A stretch of DNA of 64,000 nucleotides from Lucinisca nassula. Taxonomy: Eukaryota; Mollusca; Bivalvia; Lucinida; Lucinidae. The notes beneath the pieces are model-generated. The model saw nothing but the letters and a program-made list of their open reading frames with translations. It did no database searches and was not told the origin of the DNA. Shown here piece by piece: positions 53,854-63,845 of this stretch. Position 1 is the stretch's first letter, and every line of letters starts with the position of its first letter. The position numbers and the translations under genes were made by a program. The stretch spans positions 125,479,440-125,543,439 of the forward strand of contig OY757023.1 in assembly GCA_963580285.1 (NCBI GenBank). The letters run 5' to 3'.

Positions 53854-54074
53854 TACCGTAAAAATCCTAAAAGTTCGGACCCCTTAAGGACTTGCTGTAA
53901 ATCTCCTAAAATTTAAATAAATTTGTTTTTCGATGCTGCAAGGAGTCCAAATGGTGCAAACAGAAGGGCAAAGAGTGCAGACCCTGATCAGACTGCTCCT
54001 TCAGGAGCAGTCTGATCTGGGTCTGCACTGTTTGCTTAGGCCTATCTGTTACAATACTTTGGATCATTACAGTA
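53854..54074. mobile_element. MITE family B, reversed
   Basis: TACCGTAAAAATCCTAAAAG left and TTTGGATCATTACAGTA right. Core apex AGACTGCTCCTTCAGGAGCA GTCT with arms GCAGACCCTGATC / GATCTGGGTCTGC. Confidence 0.8.
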
Positions 54075-54329
54075 TTCTGTTTAACAATTTAATTTGTATA
54101 TCTTAAGTAAACAGTCTAGACACTGATCAGACACCACATCCTGGGTACACACTATTTGCTAAACCCAACATATGAGTCCAGTCCAGCTTGAATCTACAGG
54201 ACAGTGGTAATCCTTTTACACAACACTGTGACCTCACCATGGTCCAAAAATCATGGCTTTAAATAACCATTAACAGGATTTCATACAAATCAGTGGAAGT
54301 CAAATGGACATCAACAACATTAAGCTTCA

Positions 54330-54640
54330 CCCCCCGTCCCCCCCCCCACCCCCCAGTGGGGGCTTAGAGAAATAGATTGGGCTGCATGGTGCTTCCACGC
54401 AGAGCTGAAACTGAGCACACATAACTACTGGTAAATCGCTCAGAAGGACTAAGCCTGCCCAGACAAAGTGGTATGAGTCAGACCGTCCAATGCATATAAG
54501 CCTTTTGGTTTCATTGGGTGGCAGGACTTGAGATGTCATTTCATCTCAGTGTTGGGTAAAAGTCCTACAAAATTTGAAACAGCATCTCAGAATGACCTAA
54601 ATAGTGTTGATGGGGACGTTAAACCTCAATTCAAACAAAC
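54330..54640. repeat. Interspersed repeat family V, reversed copy
   Basis: ACTTGAGATGTCATTTCATC and GATGGGGACGTTAAACCTCA identify the reversed family. Confidence 0.7.
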
Positions 54641-54797
54641 AAAACAATAAGCTACAGGAATTAGTAACTTTGGGTCATTTGACAAACAATCTTACCAAAA
54701 TAAACAAGTTTTTATTAGCCTATAAGTTTATGTCTCTGATTCTATAGAACATTATAAAAGCAGGGTTGAAATCTACATGTTTGTTCTTGGGAGCACA

Positions 54798-54968
54798 GAG
54801 AAGCCTCCGTGGTGCAGTGGTTACGCTACTCGCCTTGTAAACCAGGGATCGCAGGATCGATCCCGGGCTTCTCCAGACTTTCGGATGAGTCTTTAAACCG
54901 AGGTCCCGTCTCCGTATGACCTTAGCTGTTGGTGGGACGTAAAACTAAAACTCACTCACTCACTCACT
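54798..54968 (+). mobile_element. tRNA-Thr-derived SINE type 1
   Basis: GAGAAGCCTCCGTGGTGCAG TGGTTACGC, TTGTAAACCAGGGATCGCAG, B box variant GATCGATCCCG, body and CACT tail as at 39972. Confidence 0.88.
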
Positions 54969-55561
54969 CTTGGGAGCACAGAAAAGCTTTTATTCCAAAT
55001 TAATGTTACAGGAAGTTTTTCAAGCTCTTATGTTGTTAAAAACTGTTAGTCAGTCCAGCTCTGTTTTCAAACACTCACCCATCTTGTTGCTATTTGGATG
55101 CAAAAATCTAAAGAAAGAAATTTTTTGTGTCAGATTCTATTACTCAAAGCATTTCATCTCTCCAAAACTGACAGTTTTATGGTGAAAAAATTGTGACATT
55201 TTTACATATTCTTTCTTATCAATGGATCACAACGCGGAGGCATAAAAAAATTGCAAGGAGTGTCAGCAGACAATATAAAAAGACGACATTTTACAATGCA
55301 TTTTTGCTCGGCATCTTAAGGGTTAATGATTTATGACATGGTGATGCTAATTAAAAAGTGTCCACATTCTTATGGTTAATACAGGCAATGTTAATATCTA
55401 GCATTTCTTGACCCATTATTCAAAGGGAATCTATTCTGGGAGAAAAAAAGAAATCTGAATTATTTTACAAATGTTCCAGCAGACAACAAAATCTACAACA
55501 AAGTCAAATTACTTTGAAATATTGAGTATTGAATCTGACAGAGTCGGAAAATTGAGATTCC

Positions 55562-56185
55562 AATGTACTTACAAAGCCAAACAGTGCTCCGATCTTTTGC
55601 TAAGAGTTCCACTGACTGAATTTCTCACTCAGCTCTATCTGCTCTATCTTGTGTATGTTATACTTACAAAGCCAAACAGTGCTCCGATCTTTTGCTAATA
55701 GTTCCACTCACTGAATTTCTCATTCAGCTCTATCTGCCCTATCTTGTGTATGTTATACTTACAAATCCAAACAGTGCTCCGATCTTCTGCTGAGAGTACC
55801 ACTGACTGAATTTCTCACTCAGCTCTATCTGCCCTATCTTGTGTATGTTATACTTACAAAGCCAAACAATGCTCCGATCTTCTGCTGAGAGTACCACTGA
55901 CTGAATTTCTCTCTCAACTATATCTTCCCTTTCTTGAATTTGTTATACTTACAAAGCTAAACAATGCTCCGATCTATCTGCCCTATCCTGTGTTTGTTAT
56001 ACTTATAAAGCCAAACAATGCTCCAATCTTTTGCTGAGAGTACCACTGACTGAATTTTTCACTCAACTTTATCTGCCCTATCTTGTGTATGTTATACTTA
56101 CAAATCCAAACAATGCTCCGATCTTCTGCTGAGAGTACCACTGGCTGAATTTCTCGCTCAGCTCTATTTGCCCAATCTTGTGTAT
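55562..56185 (-). repeat. 95-bp tandem array derived from a DH exon end and its splice donor
   Basis: Units start at 55562, 55657, 55752, 55847, 55942 (shortened to 54 bp), 55996 and 56091. The last one is the genuine end of exon 56102-56272. Each full unit contains the coding end of the exon (through KIGALFGF or variants), the donor and about 11 intronic bases. GTAAGT is retained at 55562, 55657, 55752, 55847 and 55942 and mutated at 55996 (ATAAGT). Reading past the true donor meets a stop within nine codons. Confidence 0.9.
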
Positions 56186-56272
56186 GTTCAAAATGTCAGC
56201 CACTGTCTGGAATAATTTCCCAACATCAGACTTGGATAAAATGCCGAATTTCTCAAATATTGGAGTGTATTC
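56102..56272 (-). CDS. RhoGEF exon: middle DH helices
   Basis: 171 nt, 57 residues, from EYTPIFEKFGILSKSDVGKL to SQQKIGALFGF. It matches the part of DH domains between CR1 and CR2, where a buried GxLF-type motif precedes the strand-like FSK segment. Acceptor TTGTTTCAG, donor TTT|GTAAGT, phase 0. The last 84 or so bases of the exon plus the donor and about 11 intronic bases are tandemly repeated downstream in the intron (55562-56090), and a 57-bp minisatellite lies immediately upstream (56290-57560). The exon therefore sits between two arrays. Confidence 0.9.
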
Positions 56273-56289
56273 CTGAAACAAGGAGATTT

Positions 56290-57560
56290 ATGAATAATAA
56301 TGGAGATAATTTTTCCTTATTTCATAGCTCCTAATGAGGAGTAAAAAAGATAACAGAGATAATTTTCCTTATTTCATAGCTCCTAATGAGGAGTAAAAAA
56401 GATAACAGAGATAATTTTCCTTATTTCATAGCTCCTAATGAGGAGTAAAAAAGATAACAGAGATAATTTTCCTAATTTCATAGCTCCTAATGAGGAGTAA
56501 AAAGATAACAGAGATAATTTTCCTTATTTCATAGCTCCTGACTAGGTTTTGGTTTTACGGCCCTTTCAAGATTATTTAACTCATATCGAGCCGATCGGTA
56601 ATCAGAGGTGGGCGAAAACCAGAGTACCCGGAGAAAAACCACCTGACCTTCCGTTGCAGAACTTGGCGTCTCACATGTGACCCGAGCAAGGCTCGAACCA
56701 CAGTGGTGAGAGACCTAGTGATCAAGAGTCAGCACTCTTAACCACTAGGCCACGGAGGCCCGTTAGCTCCTGACTAGGAGTAACAAAGATAACTAAGAGA
56801 TAATTTCCTTATTTCATAGCTCCAGATAAGGATGAGTAACAAGGATAACTAAGAGATAATTTTCCCTATTTCATAGCTCCAGAATAGGAGTAACAAAGAT
56901 AACTAAGAGATAATTTTCCCTATTTCATAGCTCCAGATAAGGAGGAGTAACAATGAAAACTAAGAGATAATTTTCCTTATTTCATAGCTCCAGATAAGGA
57001 GGAGCAACAATGAAAACTAAGAGATAATTTTCCTTATTTCATAGCTCCAGATAAGGAGGAGTAACAATGAAAACTAAGAGATAATTTTCCTTATTTCATA
57101 GCTCCAGATAAGGAGGAGTAACAATGAAAACTAAGAGATAATTTTCCTTATTTCATAGCTCCAGATAAGGAGGAGTAACAAGGAAAATTAAGAGATAATT
57201 TTCCTTATTTCATAGCTCCAGATAAGGAGGAGTAACAATGAAAACTAAGAGATAATTTTCCTTATTTCATAGCTCCAGATAAGGAGGAGCAACAATGAAA
57301 ACTAAGAGATAATTTTCCTTATTTCATAGCTCCAGATAAGGAGGAGTAACAATGAAAACTAAGAGATAATTTTCCTTATTTCATAGCTCCAGATAAGGAG
57401 GAGTAACAATGAAAACTAAGAGATAATTTTCCTTATTTCATAGCTCCAGATAAGGAGGAGTAACAATGAAAACTAAGAGATAATTTTCCTTATTTCATAG
57501 CTCCAGATAAGGAGGAGTAACAATGAAAACTAAGAGATAATTTTCCTTATTTCATAGCTC
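56290..57560. repeat. Minisatellite (53- and 57-bp units) with SINE inside
   Basis: Left part, about five units of GATAATTTTCCTTATTTCAT AGCTCCTAATGAGGAG. Right part (56763-57560), about fourteen 57-bp units with AGCTCCAGATAAGGAGGAGT AACAATGAAAACTAAG, the last ones nearly identical. Begins 18 bases upstream (in gene sense) of exon 56102-56272. Confidence 0.92.
56540..56762 (-). mobile_element. tRNA-derived SINE type 2 inside the minisatellite
   Basis: Same family as 21420-21630 (CTGACCTTCCGTTGCAGAAC, GCTCGAACCACAGTGGTGAG). The flanking unit sequence AGCTCCTGACTAG occurs on both sides, consistent with a target duplication. Confidence 0.8.
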
Positions 57561-57569
57561 ATCTGAAAA

Positions 57570-57720
57570 GCACTGATATTTTTCTTATTTCTGCATTAAA
57601 ACATATGTTGTGGGTACTCAATAGAAGCGCCTCAGTGAGGCGCTTCTAATGAGTACCCACAACATGTTTTTGTGCAAAACTAAGAAAAAAAATATGTGGA
57701 TCCCCCCTCTAAAATGGGCC
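57570..57720. mobile_element. MITE family E core
   Basis: CAATAGAAGCGCCTCAGTGA GGCGCTTCTAATGAG apex with arms ACATATGTTGTGGGTACTC / GAGTACCCACAACATGT. Confidence 0.75.
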
Positions 57721-57789
57721 TATGTTAGTTCTTGTTAGAAACATATGTTGAGGGTTCTTGTAAGAATAGCCTACATAAATAAGATGATT

Positions 57790-57955
57790 ATGATGAATGA
57801 GTGAGTTTTTGAGTTTTACATCCTACCAACAGCTAAGGTCATATGGAGATGGGACCTTGGTTTAAAGACTCATCTGAAAGTCTGAAGAAGCCCGGGATCG
57901 ATCCTGCGACCCCTGGTTTACAAGGCGAGTAACCACAACACAACGGAGGCTTCTA
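57790..57955 (-). mobile_element. tRNA-Thr-derived SINE type 1 (reverse)
   Basis: GAGTTTTACATCCTACCAAC, AAAGACTCATCTGAAAGTCT, GGGATCGATCCTGCGACCCC and TTTACAAGGCGAGTAACCAC are the reverse of the SINE at 39972. Confidence 0.82.
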
Positions 57956-58611
57956 TGATTATGGTGAGTACCATAACCTATGTCTCTTGGGAGAAATAAG
58001 AATATCTGATTGCATAGTTTAACTTTTATGTCATAAGCCAAAATAACTTCCAAAAATCCCACTGTTTTGCATCCCCACCCCATCTATACAAATCCCTGGG
58101 ACCAAATTTGACCTTGATGTTAATAAGGTAAAGGTCAACCAAGAGTCATCATTTGAACAAACTTGGTAGGGCCCCAAGTTACCAATGCTGCAGTGCATAC
58201 CAGGTTTCAAAGTCATTGCCCTTTCACTGCATAATAAGATTTTAAAGGGGTTTCACTATTATATGGGCTGAGTGGTCTTGTTTGTCATGTTGCCAAACTT
58301 TCATTCCCACATTCCTAAGAAGCTCCACCAGATCTGGAACTACACGGTTTACTAAGATAGGGGCTGTCGTGAACAGCAGGATAAGGGTTAGACTAATATT
58401 CAAGATGTAAAAGCTCTTTTTTAAATGTGTCCGAGTGTATCTTTATTTATTTAAATAATTTATTTTATTATCTTTTTTATTTCCCCTCATAAACCTCCCT
58501 CCCCTATGTTGACACCAAGTTTGCTTCTATCGTTGGGATGTAAGCTTGGGAGTGCACTGGCTCATGTCCACTAAGTGTGACAGAATATGAAAAGTAACTT
58601 CTTACCTGGGC

Positions 58612-58835
58612 CCAGTTGTTCAAAGCATCATTAGCTTAATGAGCTTGTTAGTGGTCAAATTTAGTGTTCTAGCAAGTATAATATGTAATATAGTGCTATT
58701 TTTACTAAAAAATGTGAGCAACTTTTGCATCTGCAAAAGCTGCTCACATTTTTTCAGCCAAAATATTAGCATATTTGCCATATTAAATAAAGTTTTAACG
58801 ACGTTAACTAATGACATTAATTTTTTAACAACTGG
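58612..58835. mobile_element. Palindromic MITE, separate family
   Basis: CCAGTTGTTCAAAG left and TTTTTTAACAACTGG right are inverted. Central hairpin AAAAAATGTGAGCAACTTTT GCATCTGCAAAAGCTGCTCA CATTTTTT (58706-58753). Lies 64 bases downstream of exon 58899-58976. Confidence 0.75.
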
Positions 58836-58898
58836 CCTAAGAACTTGTTCATTGTTTTATGAAGCCAACAAGAAAGGGAAGTATGTTGCATAACAAAC

Positions 58899-58976
58899 CT
58901 TGTGTAATCTCTCTAGTGATTCAATATAGGACTTCTCACTACTAGCCAGACTTTCCAATACCTGGGATAGCTTCTT
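58899..58976 (-). CDS. RhoGEF exon: first helix of the DH domain (CR1)
   Basis: 78 nt, 26 residues: KKLSQVLESLASSEKSY followed by IESLERLHK. This is the classic DH opening (V-x-E-x-x-x-S-E-x-x-Y-x-x-x-L), which forms helix alpha-1 and contacts the GTPase switch I in family structures. The conserved glutamate in SSEKSY is present. Acceptor TATTTCAG, donor AAG|GTTTGT, phase 0 on both sides. It joins in frame to EYTPIFEKFG of the next exon. Confidence 0.88.
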
Positions 58977-59370
58977 CTGAAATAATAGAAAACAAAACAA
59001 AATGAAAGAATCTGAACACTGGGGTTTATTTGTCTTTAAATCTAATGGCCTGTGGTAACTTTTGAAACAAGAGATTCATCGAACACTATGATTACCAGAG
59101 CTCAAAAGACAGAAAATGATCCAGTCTCCAGGTGTCCATGTCTTTTTTTAAATGACCATAAACTGAGGCTTAGATTGCTTTGTTTTACCAATAAATTCCA
59201 GACTTATGAGCAAACAGTATAGATCCTGATCAGATGCAGCATTCTGCAGTATCCAATCTGAGTCTACACTTTTTGCCAATGTTCTAGTACACAAGCTGAG
59301 TCCAGATTTTGCAGTCAACCAACCCTTTTACACAGCACTCTGACACCAGAAGGACATGAATAACATGGCA

Positions 59371-59690
59371 TTAACCCATTGTATACTAGTGAACTCTTCC
59401 ATTGCTATATGTTGGACAGATCCATTTGCCATTTAAGGGTTGTCAGGCTTACTTTTTTCATTTTTATTCTATTTTTTGACAGAAAATCCTGTTAGTTAAC
59501 AGTCCAGACCCTGATCAGATTTCACATTATGCACCGTCTGATGTGGGGCTGCACTGTTTTTCCAGGCTACCCTTTTAGGAATTTCCTGCTAAGAATCCTG
59601 CTAAAACTAGACGTCAGAAGCCATCTGATCTGGATCTTCATTGTTTGGAAAATAAGGCATATCCGGCTCAGCAGGACAAGGGTTAAGTAT
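59371..59690. mobile_element. MITE family D, rearranged
   Basis: TTAACCCATTGTATACTAGT GAACTC start, core arms GTCCAGACCCTGATCAGA / CGTCTGATGTGGGGCTGCAC, then a family-C right end (CAGCAGGACAAGGGTTAA). Two MITE types appear joined. Confidence 0.65.
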
Positions 59691-59999
59691 TATTGTATGT
59701 ATATATGTATTGCATGTCATTGAAATTGTGAAATAAATATGCTTAAACAACTTTGGATGACTGATAGCGAATCAACTCCACTTACATCCATTTTGGAAAA
59801 ACTAAAATAATTGTATCCATCAAATGATAACATGATATCTAGTTTACTGCATGAAATTGACAGGTATCAAGCAGAATGAGATCAGTTTTCTAAATGGTTT
59901 TGTCCAATTACTAGCAAATAAGTCATATCCAAAGCAAGTGCTTCCTCATCTTGTACGATAAATTATAGAAGTTACAAGGGGTTTAACTTTTAGTGGCAT

Positions 60000-60200
60000 A
60001 TAAGTCAGGTTCAATTTATCAGCACTTGTCCTGCCAAACATGACAACCCTTACCTTTGTAAACAGTGTGCAGAACATCTGATCAAGACTCACTGTCATTT
60101 AGTCTGTGAACTAAATGAATACATTAAATCAAATAATTTGATTGGTGGAAAGTCAGAAATGGAAGTGGAAAAAATAATTTATTCATAAGGACAAGGGTTA
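60000..60200. mobile_element. Diverged MITE family C
   Basis: CACTTGTCCTGCCAAACATG, a decayed core at 60060-60105 and the end GGACAAGGGTTAA at 60188-60200. Confidence 0.6.
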
Positions 60201-60299
60201 AACATATTTGTTTCACCTCAATTAGATATAAAGCTCAAGAATTTATAAACAAGGCCATTGGGTAATTTGTGGTCATACATGGTGTGTGCATGTGTGTGT

Positions 60300-60455
60300 G
60301 TTTGAGTTTCATGTCCCACCAGCAGCTAAGGTCATACAGAGATGGGACTTCAGTTTAAAGACTCATCCCAAAGTCTAGGAAGCCCAGAATGGAACCCACG
60401 ACCCCTGGTTTACAAGGTGAGTAGCTTAACCACTACATTCCAGCAGCCTCTACCA
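60300..60455 (-). mobile_element. tRNA-Thr-derived SINE type 1 (reverse, diverged)
   Basis: CATGTCCCACCAGCAGCTAA GGTCAT, GACTCATCCCAAAGTCTAGG and CCACGACCCCTGGTTTACAA G. Confidence 0.75.
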
Positions 60456-60739
60456 TACATGGTGAAGAAAACCAAAGCATCTGACCTTGGATAGGTGACT
60501 CTACTTTAGATGTTCCTGAAGTCATGAAAATGTCTCTCTTATAAGATAGAATGACACTAAAAATGTCAGCTGAATTTACTCCCCTTAAAAGTCATAAAAC
60601 CTTATAACACTGTTCGTTATAGCATAGTTTTGGTTATAACACAGTTCAAAGACCGAGCACAAAAATTATGAAAAATATATAGATAACATTGAAAAATGAT
60701 TAAATAAAAACAGTCATTTTTCTATTTAGCGTTAATGTG

Positions 60740-60965
60740 TACAGTAAACCCTCCCCACCCCATAAAAATCAGACATATTAAGGACTTCTCATAATTCTCC
60801 TAAAATTCTGTCAAATATGTTCCACCATCCAGCAAGGAGTCCAAAAGGTGCAGACAGAATGGCAAACAGTGTAGACCCTGATCAGACTGCTCCTTCAGGA
60901 GCAGTCTGATCTGGGTCTTCACTGATTGCTTAGGCCTGTCTGTCTCAATACTTAGGATGATTATG
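60740..60965. mobile_element. MITE family B, reversed
   Basis: TACAGTAAACCCTCCCCACC start; core at 60861-60931 with apex AGACTGCTCCTTCAGGAGCA GTCT. Confidence 0.7.
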
Positions 60966-61062
60966 AAACATTTTTTATTGGAAATAAAAAGTTTGTTCAA
61001 CACAGATTCTGTTTGGACCTGAACAACAGTGTTATAACTTACAAAAGGGGCCACAATGTCTA

Positions 61063-62556
61063 CTGAACCGAAAAAGATATGCAATTCCAAATACAAATGC
61101 GAGTATTTGCAGAAATAATCATGTTTGCAGAAAATCGATTTAATGACGCAATAATATAATCATTCCTGAATGTAACTACCATAGAGAGTTCAATTTCCAG
61201 TGAGAATGTTTGGAACACAAATCCGTTTTGTCATAGAGGTAGTCATTTCCAAAGTTCAAAACATAAGCAGTTGATAGCGAGTATGCCCTCCGTTTGCATT
61301 CAGTCCTGCACGCACACGCCTGGTCATGGACAGGATTAAACGATTGATCTGTGCCTGGGGAATAGCATTCCACTCCTGTATGAGTGCGAGACGCAAGGCT
61401 TGATGCATTGTTCGCGGCTGGGGACAGTTACTTACCTGCCTATCCAAGACTTCCCACAAATGTTCTATAGGAGAGAGATCTGGACTATACAGAGGCCAGT
61501 GCATCACTTCAACTTTGTTTTGCTGAAGAAACGCCATGCTGAGCCTAGCTACAAACGGCCGAGCATTATCCTGTTGAAACTTAATGTTGTGCTGTCGTAC
61601 ATGTGGAACAACTACCGGTCGTAAAACAACGTCAACGTAACGCTGAGCCGTCAAAGATCCATCAATGAGTACCAGGGCCGTTCTATGACCATAAGATATG
61701 CCAGCCCACACCATCAACCCACCGCCTCCAAATTGATCAAGTTCAACCAAACAATTGTCACGATAATGCTCTCTGTCACGTCTATACACATGTTGACAGC
61801 GTCAGCTCTGTACAACAAGTACTTACATTACGTTACGCCACTGACGAAGGGGAAACAGGTTTGGCCTATGTTGTGTGAGCTACGCCATTCTAACCTGTAG
61901 TCGTTGTGGTGTTAATGGCATACCAACGTACGGACGACAAGGACGTGAGCCAAACTCTCGAAGCCGATTCCTGACAGTATCTGCACTTGTTAGATTGTTG
62001 TGCATTCCTGGTGTCAACTGAGACATCTCGACGGCTGTACGGAACCGATTACGAAGGTGGGTTAGACGGATGTATCTGTCCTTTCGACGTGTCCTGACGC
62101 GTGGACGTCCACTTCTGGGCCTGTCATTTGTCATTCCCCTTTGACGTAGGCGCTGGTACAAGCGAGTTATCGTTGATTTACTCACTTGGAAGTTCCTGGC
62201 CTGACAGCCTGAGACGTCCCACGTAGAAGCATTTGGACCGCTACATTACGTTGATCTTGCGTCAAATGTACCATATTCCGTAGAGAAATTTTACCAGACT
62301 TTTGAAACCTAAACTCCAGGTAACTTAATATGCCAATATGATGAGGTTACTGTATACATTTGATGTACTGCACAAGGAAATGTTGAAAACAACCAATTGC
62401 AAGTGAAGCGTTAAACTGTACAGATATCACCCAAATGTTTTCTGCATAAGAAAGTTTAAAAAGTATGAAAGCAAATCGCGAAATGATTTTTCAGTCAACC
62501 TGATGGTTGCATAAAAATCTTTTGGGTTAAAAAGTTGCGTTTCTTTTTCGGTTCAG
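61063..62556 (-). mobile_element. Tc1-like element with TIRs and TA duplication
   Basis: CTGAACCGAAAAAGATATGC AA at 61063 and its inverse TTGCGTTTCTTTTTCGGTTC AG at 62556, with TA on both outer sides. Contains one decayed transposase. The right end lies eleven intron bases from the donor of exon 62567-62722. Confidence 0.88.
61256..62280 (-). pseudogene. Tc1-like transposase, multiply broken
   Basis: N-terminal DNA-binding part in 62280-61880 (LTQDQRNVAVQMLLRGTSQ, a frameshift, then SKSTITRLYQRLRQRG and RSGRPRVRTRRKD). A stop follows QVRMA at about 61873, and the segment that should carry the first catalytic Asp is deleted at about 61830 (QWRNVM then stop). From 61789 the frame is open: GGLMVWAGISYGHRTALVL, QQDNARPFVARL with the second Asp and PLYSPDLSPIEHLWEVLD with the Glu of DD34E. 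Not functional. Confidence 0.88.
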
Positions 62557-62566
62557 TATATATTAC

Positions 62567-62722
62567 CTGTGACTGTGACATTTCCTCTGGTGGGTCTGGC
62601 AATGCTGGAGGGGGTCTGGGTGTGTTGCTGATAAATGGTAGAATTGTAGGCTCATCAACCTGTTTACCACGGCTATGATGATGATGGTGATGATGATGAA
62701 TCAGGTTCTTCAGGTGAGGTCC
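62567..62722 (-). CDS. RhoGEF exon: His-rich and Pro-rich linker before the DH domain
   Basis: 156 nt, phase 0 at both ends, 52 residues starting GPHLKNLI. It contains a run of eight histidines (residues 9-16) and a proline-rich stretch TPRPPPALPDPPEE near the end. The acceptor has a long T tract and CAG; the donor is CAG|GTAATA. The exon joins in frame to the next exon (58899-58976), which starts the DH domain, so this looks like the flexible segment just N-terminal of the catalytic domain. A Tc1 element ends at 62556, which is intron base 11. The histidine run is encoded by a CAT/CAC repeat and may vary in length. Confidence 0.82.
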
Positions 62723-62878
62723 CTGAAAAAAAAGGATAAGAGCAAATTATCAACAGATTTTGTACGGAATGGAATCTTCCAGCTTATATATGGCAGGGGT
62801 CTATTTCAAATATCAGGGATGCAAGGTTGATTTGTTTTCATAAATTACAGTAGTCTGCCCAGGAAGGGTGTTGCTAGG

Positions 62879-63087
62879 TTAACCCTTGTCCTGCTGAATA
62901 TTCATATATGCCACATCCACTACCGATTATCAACCAATCAGATTACTTGATGCAAATTATTACAACAAATTCACCACCTGAATGACAATGTAGATCCTGA
63001 TCAGATGGCTTCTTCAGAAGCCATCTGATCTGGATCTACATTGTTTCAAAGAAAAGGCATATCCGGGTTCAGCAGGACAAGGGTTAA
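62879..63087. mobile_element. MITE family C with perfect 20-bp TTAA-ended TIRs
   Basis: TTAACCCTTGTCCTGCTGAA and TTCAGCAGGACAAGGGTTAA are exact inverse complements. Core GTAGATCCTGATCAGATGGC TTCTTCAGAAGCCATCTGAT CTGGATCTAC pairs fully apart from one base. Non-coding; termini suggest a piggyBac-type mobiliser (inference). Confidence 0.88.
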
Positions 63088-63089
63088 CT

Positions 63090-63430
63090 GACTATTTTTA
63101 AACTGTAAACCCATAAGATGCCAAGAAAAACTGCACTGTAAATGCCGTCTGTTGCATCTTCTTCTAAACATTTCAAACATGTTTTTGCATATAGGCAAAC
63201 AGTTTGGACCCTGATCAGACTGCTCCTAGAGAAGCAGTTCCATCTGGTCCAACACGGTTTGCAAAAATGACATTTTAAGTAACCTTTGCAACAGTGTTGA
63301 TTCAGGATTTACAAGGTTTGTCATGCAGTCTGTGAATTGAACAAATACATTGAATCAAGCAAATTGATTGGTTGATAATTAGCAATGGGTGTGGTTAAAT
63401 TAAAATATTCAGTGGGATAAGGATTAAATA
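63090..63430. mobile_element. Mixed TTAA-type MITE with core I
   Basis: TGCCAAGAAAAACTGCACTG, core 63196-63262 (CAAACAGTTTGGACCCTGAT / CATCTGGTCCAACACGGTTT G), then family-C right-hand sequence (GATTGGTTGATAATTAGCAA). Confidence 0.55.
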
Positions 63431-63447
63431 ACATTTCAAGTGCCATA

Positions 63448-63799
63448 TGTACACATTACAAACATATACACATTACAAACATGCACACATTACAAACATG
63501 TACACATTACAAACATGTACAAATTACAAACATGTACACATTAAAAACATGTACACATTACAAACATGTACTACAAAAATGCACACATTACAAACATGTA
63601 CACATTACAAACATGCACACATTACAAACATGTACACATTACAACCATGTACACATTAAAACATGTACACATTACAAACATGTACAAATTACAAACACGT
63701 ACACATTACAAACATGTACACATTTCAACCATGTACACATTACAAACATGTACAAATTACAAACATGTACACATTACAAACATGTACACATTACAAACA
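63448..63799. repeat. 17-bp minisatellite
   Basis: About 21 copies of ACACATTACAAACATGT with small changes. Frames through it (HYKHV-type) are repeat artefacts. Confidence 0.93.
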
Positions 63800-63845
63800 A
63801 AGAAGGAATGAGAGGAGGAGATGACGGAGAGGAAGAGTTAGTAGT

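Larger units (their letters stand above)
1877..62722 (-). other. ARHGEF10/ARHGEF17-like RhoGEF gene (partial, exons scattered through window)
   Basis: Eight well-supported and two candidate exons on the minus strand join in transcript order from high to low coordinate. Exons from 62722 down to 31554 connect without a phase break and spell a Dbl-homology (DH) domain followed by the first strands of a PH domain. By family knowledge DH-PH proteins catalyse GDP/GTP exchange on Rho GTPases. The residues GLMLKPIQRFPQFI, DILKHTP, YLIRQDD and RRLFLLND, and the later MLHDVSVLGRIGHLASTLK, resemble the vertebrate ARHGEF10 and ARHGEF10L DH, PH and post-PH regions more than other Dbl proteins. Orthology within the ARHGEF10/10L/17 group is inferred. 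The N-terminal part lies beyond 64000 and the C-terminal WD-like part before position 1. Introns are 1.9 to over 25 kb and consist almost wholly of transposons and satellites. Confidence 0.85.
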
